Source of the DNA: Bacteroides sp.
GTDB lineage: Bacteria; Bacteroidota; Bacteroidia; Bacteroidales; Bacteroidaceae
Assembly (NCBI GenBank): GCA_030151885.1
Contig: JASLCG010000066.1
Location: forward strand, 1-11,126
Direction: 5' to 3'
Length of the DNA: 11,126 bases
Shown here: positions 1 through 7,045 of the stretch, piece by piece
How positions within the stretch are numbered: the stretch's first letter is position 1
Layout: each line of letters begins with the position of its first letter
Position numbers and translations under genes: made by a program
The notes under the pieces: model-generated
Database searches by the model: none
Seen by the model: only the letters and a program-made list of their open reading frames with translations
Told to the model about the DNA's origin: nothing

Positions 1-135
1 GTCTATAACTGGTTTTTTTATATCTACATTGTTCTATATTCATTAGCCAATCTAACATTACTTTTACATAGTAAAAAATAAGCTACTATTCTATTTAAAT
101 TATCTAGTAATAATTCTCAATAGACTTCACCCTTC

Positions 136-162
136 TCTTGTTTTACCTTCAAGAAAACAAGA
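136..162. repeat. Hairpin with 9-bp perfect stem
   Basis: The arms TCTTGTTTT (136-144) and AAAACAAGA (154-162) are perfectly complementary around a 9-base loop. No long T-run follows on either strand (ATTTCAC on plus, GAAGGG on minus), so it is a weak terminator candidate. It might belong to a plus-strand gene ending left of the window. Chance occurrence in AT-rich DNA is possible. Confidence 0.35.
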
Positions 163-303
163 ATTTCACACTATACTCTTTACTAAAAGTGTAAGTTTAA
201 TCTTTAATATAAACAACACCTCTTTTAACTCTTCAATAACGCTATGATTTATTAAGTAAATGATGGAGCTATTATTACTCTATATAACACTTCTATTTAT
301 TCA

Positions 304-338
304 CTTTCTGAAATACTCTATAAAATAGACTCAGAAAG
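304..338. repeat. Two-tier hairpin downstream of the operon terminator
   Basis: The outer arms CTTTCTGA (304-311) and TCAGAAAG (331-338) form a perfect 8-bp stem. Inside it, TCTAT (317-321) pairs with ATAGA (325-329) around a 3-base loop, leaving an asymmetric internal loop of 5 and 1 bases. It lies about 36 bp beyond the fimbrial terminator in the direction of transcription. On the plus strand it is followed by AATATTTT. It could be a back-up terminator or a terminator for a gene to the left. The function is unknown. Confidence 0.4.
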
Positions 339-373
339 AATATTTTAAAAGACAATATATCTATATAACATAA

Positions 374-404
374 AAGAAGGATGAACTGTTTTTTCATCCT
401 TCTT
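374..404 (-). terminator. Intrinsic terminator of the fimbrial operon
   Basis: The arms AAGAAGGATGAA (374-385) and TTCATCCTTCTT (393-404) form a perfect 12-bp stem around a 7-base loop. Read on the minus strand, the stem is followed by a short T-run overlapping its foot (TTTTATG). It begins 24 bases after the stop codon of the last fimbrial gene, exactly where the operon should end. The T-run is short, as is common in Bacteroidota. Confidence 0.85.
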
Positions 405-428
405 CTGTATTGTTACTTACCGTTTATT

Positions 429-2111
429 CTACTTACTATGTTTTAATGAGGCTGTTACATAATAGTCTGAAACTAACTTAACATTTATGACCTTTTCAGA
501 ATCTCTTGTTATCTTTTTAAAAGGGATCTCTATGCGTTTACCTAAATCTGATTCGCTTAATACATATTTATAATAGTAAGTTCCATTTTTATAAACAATC
601 ACCATATTCTTATTAGACCTTGGAGACATTTCACGTGTTTCAATTAATATATCTAAAGGAAAGGCTGATTTAGATAACGTTTTAGGAACATCAAATGATA
701 ACAAATAAAAATCTTTTGTACTTTGAGGTTTAAGAGATGCATTAAACTTATAAGGTTGCCTTACTAATATTTTAACTCTTCTAGTAATAAAGTATCCTTC
801 TTGTACTTTTCCCACTATATCTATAGTATAGTTTAAATATCTATCTGTTGGAACTTTTTTAAGAGCGAATTCAAAATGTCCTTCTTCAGGATTTTTCCAA
901 GAATAAATTCTTATTTTTTCTAAATATGGATCATTGTCACTCCACGAAGGATAATACTTAACATTCTTTATACCCTTACTAAAAGTTACTTTAGACTTAA
1001 ATAGTTGTCCTTTACTTACAAGCATTTTATTAAGCTCTTCAACTTCTAACAAGTTTGTACCATCAGAAACTTTATAAAACTCTTCCAATTCAAGTGAACC
1101 ATACACATTATTACTTGCAGGTTGCTTTATAGCCTCTTCTACTGTGCTATAACCCGCTACTGTTATTTTATTAAGAACAATCTTATAGCCATAGTTTCGA
1201 AGTATAGGATAAAGGGTAGGCAAACCCGTTTTATTATCTAATCTTTTAAAGTCTAACTTATAATAACTCTCTTTAGAAGCATTATTATACTTACCTTTTA
1301 TTAAAATTGAGACTAAATTATCTCCTCTATTTTCCTGCTCAAATACATGAATAGGAGTAGTAGAGAAGTTTATCTTTTTATCTAATTTAGCATCAGCAGG
1401 AATTGTTGCCTCTGAAGGATTAATAGGAAAAGCACCTAAATCTTTCTCATTCCATTGAAAAGGAGCTACACTTCCCTTGTTATAAACATTATAGACAGCA
1501 TAACCTGTTAATTTAAAATTAGAACTATTATTTTCAACTTCTATTTGCGCCCTATTACTTAATAACTTAACTGTTTGCTTTGCAAAAATATCAGGCGTTA
1601 TTTTCTCATAACTTTTAGCTCTCCAAAAGACCTCTTCAGAAGTTGCTAAAGCTCCAACAACTTGTCCAGCGTCCATGCCAACTAAAAAATAATCTTGTTC
1701 AAAGTTAGACCAGTCATAATTTGCAATAAAGTGAACAGTACGCTTTTTAATGCTAGATATAAGCCTTACTGAATATGTATAAACATCAGTGGGATTTGCT
1801 GTATTATCTGGATAAAAAGAGCTTCCATTTGCTGAGGTTACTTTCTTTAAAATAGCTACTCGGCTATAAACAAATTTATTCTCTTCATCAAAAATTAGTA
1901 ACCTTAATGTACTCAAATCTTGAGTTCTACCTTGCCTTGTTTCCACTTGATTGTATTGTGGAACAGCAACAGTAAAATCAAAAGTTAACTCAGTAGGATT
2001 AACTAACTCTGCATCAATAGAATCATCTAATACATTCCTCTCACATGAGAAAAATGTAACAAATAATATCAAATAAATTATAGTGAATAATTTACGATTA
2101 AGTCTATTCAT
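429..2111 (-). CDS. Fimbrial accessory/tip lipoprotein, FimE-like position
   Basis: Probable tip-complex component of a type V fimbria, exported as a surface lipoprotein. The open frame could begin at a TTG at 2117, but the in-frame ATG at 2111 gives a cleaner signal peptide and 560 residues, so I chose it. Numbered from that ATG, a hydrophobic segment at 8-21 ends in a lipobox-like FFSC with Cys23. An arginine-rich stretch (Arg59, Arg62) follows, then the strand LRLLIFDEENKF typical of fimbrillin N-terminal domains. Around 302-328 the motif RNYGYKI followed by GYSTVEEA resembles fimbrillin-like proteins of Bacteroidales. The remaining 200 residues look like additional beta-sandwich domains with many Tyr and Lys. 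The gene starts 7 bases after the upstream stop and is the last of the operon. FimE of Porphyromonas gingivalis has a similar length (about 550 residues) and the same operon position, but orthology is inferred. Confidence 0.8.
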   Translation of the reverse strand: MNRLNRKLFTIIYLILFVTFFSCERNVLDDSIDAELVNPTELTFDFTVAVPQYNQVETRQGRTQDLSTLRLLIFDEENKFVYSRVAILKKVTSANGSSFYPDNTANPTDVYTYSVRLISSIKKRTVHFIANYDWSNFEQDYFLVGMDAGQVVGALATSEEVFWRAKSYEKITPDIFAKQTVKLLSNRAQIEVENNSSNFKLTGYAVYNVYNKGSVAPFQWNEKDLGAFPINPSEATIPADAKLDKKINFSTTPIHVFEQENRGDNLVSILIKGKYNNASKESYYKLDFKRLDNKTGLPTLYPILRNYGYKIVLNKITVAGYSTVEEAIKQPASNNVYGSLELEEFYKVSDGTNLLEVEELNKMLVSKGQLFKSKVTFSKGIKNVKYYPSWSDNDPYLEKIRIYSWKNPEEGHFEFALKKVPTDRYLNYTIDIVGKVQEGYFITRRVKILVRQPYKFNASLKPQSTKDFYLLSFDVPKTLSKSAFPLDILIETREMSPRSNKNMVIVYKNGTYYYKYVLSESDLGKRIEIPFKKITRDSEKVINVKLVSDYYVTASLKHSK

Positions 2112-2118
2112 AATCAAT

Positions 2119-4443
2119 CTACTTTAATTTCCACGTATCAAACACACAACGTACATACCCTTTTTCAGGACTAGTATATGAGTTTTCAGTAAAATTATAA
2201 GCTTTACCTGTCTCACCAGTCCAATATTTTTCTCCCAATAATAATGCTTCAACCGCACTACCTTGCTTCTTTTGTATATCATTGATGTATTTTAGTTCTG
2301 CCGCAGTAGGTAATCTCCAACGACCTTGATACTTAAATTTTTTCTTTACGAAACGGTATATCTTTTCTCCTTTAGTGTTTATATAATCCTCTGCATAATG
2401 TCCGTCAGTACCATATTCATCTTCAAAGTATGTTGCACAACGTTCTCTAGCACTTTTATAACCATCATTAAACAGTGACTGATCTGCTTTTCTTTTCTTA
2501 CCATTTTCCGTATACCACTGTACTGTATAATAATCACCTTTGGCAGCTGTTGAATGAATTTCCTTACGTTGTGGCCCATAATTATCTGCAAAAACATTTT
2601 GAGTTTTTTCATCAGCCATTCTCCATCTAGCAACTTTCTGTTCTTCAAATTGCAATCTTAAAGTAGATAATCCGTGTTGAGACGCAATAATAAACTCTGG
2701 AGATATCATACGATTAGTTACTGCATCACGCTTAGTCGCCTGATTATCAGCTACAGGATCTCCAATTATTTCATCCTTTGTAGCTACTAAAGTAGTGACT
2801 TTATAAAGTGTATTATTTGTTTGAGCTATACGATTCTGATTATACTCTCCTAATGTATCATGATATCTAAAGTCAGCATAAGGTTTTTCAGGATCCCTAA
2901 AACTATTTACCCACCCTGTAGAAGTTTTACCAGTAATATACTTATCTGGATACTGAGTTACTTTTATTTTTTCTTTAAGCAAATTATTTTTACTATGCTT
3001 TACAGTAATATTGATTGTCCAAGGAACGTTATTTGTAGGAATAGGACTATCTATTTTTATATATGTTTTCTGACTATTTTTCCCACCAACATTTATTTTT
3101 TCGGTAATACTAACTGCTTTTATTCCAAGGCTTTTAATATCATTTCCGGTTTTTTTAATAGTTGTATTTTTTCCATATCTATCATATTTTTTATACGACA
3201 CTTCATCAATAGTAATAACAACACCTTCATTAGACTGATATTCCACTTTATAAGTATTTATATAAGGCATTTCTACCTCTTTCTCTTTAACAGATAAGTA
3301 ATCTAATTTACTAATATTACCATCAATATCACTTATCCATGTTCTAGGCTGAACAGCTATTTGAGCATCAATTTCTAATGGTACTCCTGGATCTTCAGAT
3401 CCTAATACATGAATACTACTAGATATCTTATATAAATAGTTCCTTTTTAATTTATGTAAGTTATTTTTATCCTCACTAGACATTCCTACTATAGGCGCAT
3501 TATAGTTTACTGGTATTCTATAGTAATATGGCTTTGGGTCTAAATTACCAGACTTTATCATTAGCTCTAAAATCAGGTAAACTTCTCGTTCAGAATCATA
3601 AGCATTCGGGCTAGATGAAGGCATTGACCAATCAACTTCATAACTATAGAAAGGTACTTCTGTAGATAAAGAAGAAGATCCAGCAACCTTTACTAAAGGA
3701 TAGTTCTCTGAAATCCTTTGCTGATGTTTTTTCACTTTTTCAGATCCAACAATAGAAGTTGTATTTGTATAGTTCACTAGAATTAAAGAAGGAGTTCCTA
3801 CTACATCGTACTTAACTCCATCTTGTACAATATCAATATTAGTAATACTAGCTTGAATTTTAGAAGCAGCTCTTGATAGAAATATAGGTTTTGCTATTTT
3901 GAAATAAGGATCAATAATTCCATTCCACTGAACTTTACCTGTTGAGATACTTCCAACCATTAAAAAATCATCTTGAATACTTCCTGTATTTAATTCTGAA
4001 ACCTGAGTTATATTTTGTAAATCACTGTATTTTTTCACAGAGTCCCAAGAATCTACAGTAGAGTTAGCTACAAGTATTAGCTCTAAACTTGTACCATTAA
4101 CAACATCTGCTTCATTATTAGTTAAGTAAAGTTTAAGTGTTTTTCCATCAAAAGTATAAACCTCTTTTTCAAAGATTTTAAATAGGTTTCCATTCGTATC
4201 AAAAAGAAAAGCTGTAATATTTTGGATAATATTTTCATTTAAACTATTTAATCCCAAATCCTTATTAGCCCTTGTATTGCTTTCTGCTAATACATCTTCC
4301 AAAACTTGTACATCGACAGTAATAGCTTTACTATCTTTTGATAATAAGAAATGATCTGTGCCACTATTAGAAGTACAAGACACCAATAAAAAAAGAACAA
4401 AAAAAACTGTAATGCAGAATATTTTATCTTTAAACGTATTCAT
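2119..4443 (-). CDS. Fimbrial tip protein with DUF4906-like region and C-terminal lectin-like domain (FimD-like position)
   Basis: Probable adhesive tip component, 774 residues. The signal peptide ends in the lipobox LVSC (Cys23). Arg58 in the NTRAN motif is a likely site for Arg-specific trimming before the fimbrillin strand AFLFDTNGNLF. A fimbrillin-type two-domain region runs to about residue 370, with the RNYLYKI motif at 334-340. Residues 380-600 contain features I associate with DUF4906 fimbrial proteins: VTQYPDKYITG (495-505) and MISPEFIIASQHG (579-591). The C-terminal 110 residues resemble FISUMP/DUF1566 lectin-like domains: a Cys in RERCATYFE (Cys669), WRLPTAAEL (709-717), KYWTG (739-743) and a closing YVRCVFD (Cys766). 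Cys669 and Cys766 are the only cysteines after the lipobox, so a domain-closing disulfide is likely. FimD of P. gingivalis holds the same operon position at a similar size (about 670 residues). The ligand is unknown. The gene begins 14 bases after the previous stop. Confidence 0.85.
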   Translation of the reverse strand: MNTFKDKIFCITVFFVLFLLVSCTSNSGTDHFLLSKDSKAITVDVQVLEDVLAESNTRANKDLGLNSLNENIIQNITAFLFDTNGNLFKIFEKEVYTFDGKTLKLYLTNNEADVVNGTSLELILVANSTVDSWDSVKKYSDLQNITQVSELNTGSIQDDFLMVGSISTGKVQWNGIIDPYFKIAKPIFLSRAASKIQASITNIDIVQDGVKYDVVGTPSLILVNYTNTTSIVGSEKVKKHQQRISENYPLVKVAGSSSLSTEVPFYSYEVDWSMPSSSPNAYDSEREVYLILELMIKSGNLDPKPYYYRIPVNYNAPIVGMSSEDKNNLHKLKRNYLYKISSSIHVLGSEDPGVPLEIDAQIAVQPRTWISDIDGNISKLDYLSVKEKEVEMPYINTYKVEYQSNEGVVITIDEVSYKKYDRYGKNTTIKKTGNDIKSLGIKAVSITEKINVGGKNSQKTYIKIDSPIPTNNVPWTINITVKHSKNNLLKEKIKVTQYPDKYITGKTSTGWVNSFRDPEKPYADFRYHDTLGEYNQNRIAQTNNTLYKVTTLVATKDEIIGDPVADNQATKRDAVTNRMISPEFIIASQHGLSTLRLQFEEQKVARWRMADEKTQNVFADNYGPQRKEIHSTAAKGDYYTVQWYTENGKKRKADQSLFNDGYKSARERCATYFEDEYGTDGHYAEDYINTKGEKIYRFVKKKFKYQGRWRLPTAAELKYINDIQKKQGSAVEALLLGEKYWTGETGKAYNFTENSYTSPEKGYVRCVFDTWKLK

Positions 4444-4457
4444 AACTTATATTTAGT

Positions 4458-5993
4458 TTATTCAATTTGTTTAATTTTATATCTATTATGTGGACCAGAA
4501 GCTATATTTTTATCTTTTAGACTAGGAATTAACTGCTCTTCCTTTCCATCTACAACCAATATAAGCTCTGTATAACGGGGTAAACCTGTAAATGGCCTCA
4601 ACGGAACTACATCAAACTTATAAGTTGTATTTTTATTTACAATTCCTTTTATAGCACCTATTACACCCGTTTCATTAGTTGAATGTGGCTTAATCTCAAA
4701 ATCTAAACCATTTGTCAAAGACACTCTCCAAGGAGCACCTTGTGGTTCTTTTAGGTTCAATGTAAAAGTAATAGAAGACTGACCTTTAGCATTAATTGTA
4801 TGTGTGTTTTTGTCTAATAAACCTTGATTAAAATTAAAGCTAACCTCAGCCTCTTTATAACTTCTATTAGATTCCTCTACATCCCATGGTAAGACTTCAA
4901 CACTTGCCGTTATTTTATGGGTAGTTCCTGACAATACCACTCCTACACGATATATATAGTTTCTTAAAAAATTACTTGTATACTTCCTTTTAGAATTTAA
5001 ATCAACTATGTCATCATTAAGTAATCTTTGCTGATTTTTTAAATCAGCTAAAAAAACGCTCATATCATTTTTAAGCTGAAAGACTTTACTTTCAAACCCA
5101 TTACCTGATATTTCAACAGCAGCATGTTTTCCAGAATCACCTTCTGACTCTTTTTTAATAACCTCTGGAACATAAAATCTAAAAGACTCTATATTTTCTC
5201 TCTGGTAGTTTGATTCATCTATATATACGTCTGTAGTAAGATCTACAAAACTTGTTTGATCTATACTCGTATCTACAATAGCTGGATTGGAATAGTGACC
5301 AAGCATATTCTTTAAAGTAATTTTTGAAACTCTTTTATCAGTAAAAGAAAGCTTACCATTCTCTTTTTCATTTTTCAAAACAATCTCTATTAAAGACATT
5401 GCAGACATCAGTGATGCTTTTAATTTATATGGCTTTTCTGTACTTCCGCTATCAATTTTTACTTTTTTAATATAAGCAGACATTAATAGTGGCCCTTCAG
5501 GAGCAGAGTAAACTTCACTACCTTCGTACTTATAGGGAATTTTCATCAAATCAGTCCTAATTAAATCTATCTTGGTCTTAACCAAGTCCAACGCAGCTCT
5601 ATATTTGCTTAAGTCTGATATTGAAGAGTTTTCATTTGCTAATAGAACAATATCATACAGTCCTGGCAGCACTTTTATATAATCAAATTGAAGATTAAGC
5701 TTATTCTGTACTAGCTTTAAATCTGCATTACCACCAATTTCCAGTTTTTGATTTACTACACATTTTTCAGATTTAGAATCAAACATCAATAAGCGAACAC
5801 TCTCTACCTGGGACTCATAGCGCAACTTGTTTTGAGTAGTTGTTTTATTAATTTCAATCTGAAGCTGTGCTCTCTTAGTGCTTAGGTTTATATCATTTGC
5901 ATCTAAATTATCTGATATACAACTTTGAAGACATATATTAAGCAGCATTGCAAGATAAATCAGATTATGTTTTTTAATGTATAATCTTATCAT
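4458..5993 (-). CDS. Fimbrial accessory lipoprotein, FimC/Mfa3-like position
   Basis: Probable adaptor or tip-complex component of the fimbria, 511 residues. The signal peptide is followed by a lipobox-like LQSC with Cys25. Arg58 precedes a strand VRLLMFDSKSEKC that matches the first core strand of fimbrillin N-terminal domains. RNYIYRV (344-350) and VEVLPW (365-370) match the conserved end of the fimbrillin C-terminal domain. Unlike the shaft protein, about 140 residues follow this LPW strand. They look like a separate Ig-like or BACON-like beta domain with PWRVSLTNGLDF at 421-432. FimC and Mfa3 of P. gingivalis (about 450 residues) hold the same third position and help assemble the tip. Assignment to either one is by position and architecture, not by a clear sequence match. 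The start lies 7 bases after the anchor gene's stop and the gene is intact. Confidence 0.8.
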   Translation of the reverse strand: MIRLYIKKHNLIYLAMLLNICLQSCISDNLDANDINLSTKRAQLQIEINKTTTQNKLRYESQVESVRLLMFDSKSEKCVVNQKLEIGGNADLKLVQNKLNLQFDYIKVLPGLYDIVLLANENSSISDLSKYRAALDLVKTKIDLIRTDLMKIPYKYEGSEVYSAPEGPLLMSAYIKKVKIDSGSTEKPYKLKASLMSAMSLIEIVLKNEKENGKLSFTDKRVSKITLKNMLGHYSNPAIVDTSIDQTSFVDLTTDVYIDESNYQRENIESFRFYVPEVIKKESEGDSGKHAAVEISGNGFESKVFQLKNDMSVFLADLKNQQRLLNDDIVDLNSKRKYTSNFLRNYIYRVGVVLSGTTHKITASVEVLPWDVEESNRSYKEAEVSFNFNQGLLDKNTHTINAKGQSSITFTLNLKEPQGAPWRVSLTNGLDFEIKPHSTNETGVIGAIKGIVNKNTTYKFDVVPLRPFTGLPRYTELILVVDGKEEQLIPSLKDKNIASGPHNRYKIKQIE

Positions 5994-6000
5994 AAAGCAT

Positions 6001-6951
6001 CTAATTTAGTTCATCATATTCCTGTTCTCGAATCAGCCAACCATTAATTTCTAAATTAAAACTTCCAAAAAAGTCGGTATTACTTAAAAAGAAAATAATA
6101 GCAAATTCATCCTCTCTATCAAAAAACTCTTGACGAGGCATATTACTATTAGACAGAAAACGTAAATCTTCTAAGTACTTATTAAGATCTACCCTAAGTA
6201 ACTTCTCATTTGTATGTATATTTTCAATCACCAAGATATTATGGCGTTTTTCAACAATACGCAATGTGTTAATTTCAAGAACGAAACCTCTTTCATCATT
6301 CTTTTTATAATACGGATAATACTGAACTACCTCATCACTTATAATTTCATTCTTATTATTATACCGCGTATTATTTGATTCTATATATATATTGTAGTCT
6401 TCCGCGATAATAGTTGCATCAGTATAACTACTTGGAGGCAATCTAAAGGCAATACGGAACTTATTTGTATTCTTTGTTAAAAAGACTTCAGCATTTGTTT
6501 CAGGTTCTAGGACTGTTGTCACTTCTCCCACCATTAAAGGTTCAAAAACTTCTGAAGATTTTACTTTATGATTCAGAGCTACTTCAAAATCTGCTATTGA
6601 AGTAACACCTACTTTAGGGCTAGTTGCCACTATATTATGGGAGTCTATACCTACCCATGCTAGGAAAGTATAATTCTTTCCATAGTCTTTACTCTTTATA
6701 ATAAAATCTATTTGATTATTTATTATCTCATCAGCACTACGCTCTATTTGGTCAACAAATAGACTATTTTCATCAAAAATATAAACATGTAGGTTTTTAG
6801 CTTGCTGCATAAATTTATCGACATAATCCATATTATAATCATACTTTAGGCGCAAATGAAACTCACATTGTTCAAGCGTATCCATGATGCACGAGGAAAC
6901 TGTCAGGAGTAAAAAAACAGGAAGTATAAGTATATTACTTAGTTTATTCAT
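6001..6951 (-). CDS. FimB/Mfa2-family fimbrial anchor and length regulator
   Basis: Outer-membrane anchor of a type V fimbria. In P. gingivalis, FimB and Mfa2 sit at the base of the fibre and limit its length. The 316-residue length matches Mfa2 (about 324). A signal peptide ends in VSSC (Cys21). The family signature starts at Cys29: CEFHLRLKYDYNMDYVDKF, followed by NLHVYIFDEN, which I recognise as typical of the FimB/Mfa2 family. No TRA-type arginine cleavage motif precedes the first core strand, in contrast to the other four subunits. This fits an anchor that keeps its lipid. The gene is intact, whereas fimB carries a nonsense mutation in the P. gingivalis type strain. It follows the shaft gene after a 94-bp gap containing a hairpin and precedes the first accessory gene by 7 bases. 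Confidence 0.92.
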   Translation of the reverse strand: MNKLSNILILPVFLLLTVSSCIMDTLEQCEFHLRLKYDYNMDYVDKFMQQAKNLHVYIFDENSLFVDQIERSADEIINNQIDFIIKSKDYGKNYTFLAWVGIDSHNIVATSPKVGVTSIADFEVALNHKVKSSEVFEPLMVGEVTTVLEPETNAEVFLTKNTNKFRIAFRLPPSSYTDATIIAEDYNIYIESNNTRYNNKNEIISDEVVQYYPYYKKNDERGFVLEINTLRIVEKRHNILVIENIHTNEKLLRVDLNKYLEDLRFLSNSNMPRQEFFDREDEFAIIFFLSNTDFFGSFNLEINGWLIREQEYDELN

Positions 6952-7006
6952 TTCTTATATTTTTAATCTAAATACAACAAGCATCATTGATTTTATAGAG
7001 AGAGAA

Positions 7007-7035
7007 TAAAGGAGGAGCTTTTACCTCCCCCTTTA
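7007..7035 (-). terminator. Hairpin between shaft and anchor genes (attenuator or processing site)
   Basis: On the minus strand GGAGG and CCTCC form a 5-bp GC-rich stem around TAAAAGCT. The stem can extend by three G-U wobble pairs (GGG with TTT) or through a bulge. It lies about 11 bases after the shaft gene's stop, in the only large gap of the operon. The downstream sequence TTTATTCTCTC is only weakly T-rich, so partial termination or protection of the shaft mRNA from 3' decay fits better than full termination. Confidence 0.6.
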
Positions 7036-7045
7036 TATTTATATA

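Larger units (their letters stand above)
1..428. other. AT-rich non-coding region downstream of the fimbrial operon
   Basis: No convincing open reading frame is visible on either strand in these 428 bases. The stretch holds the operon terminator (374-404) and two further hairpins (136-162 and 304-338), listed separately. The rest is AT-rich sequence without a motif I recognise. It may also contain the 3' end signals of a gene lying to the left of the window, but that gene is not visible here. Confidence 0.6.

Noticed and set aside
2109..2117. TTG start at 2117 for the last fimbrial gene
   Set aside because: An ATG two codons downstream gives a standard lipoprotein signal peptide and avoids reliance on a rare start; the extra two residues add nothing.
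2379..2648. 89-codon minus-strand open frame inside the tip gene
   Set aside because: Same strand but another frame of the large tip gene, with no recognisable domain and no independent start signal; a frame shadow.
2860..3297. 145-codon plus-strand open frame with hydrophobic Phe/Ile-rich translation
   Set aside because: It lies antisense within the well-supported DUF4906-like tip gene. The Phe/Ile-rich composition is what the reverse of Lys/Asn-rich coding gives. No start signal or family match.
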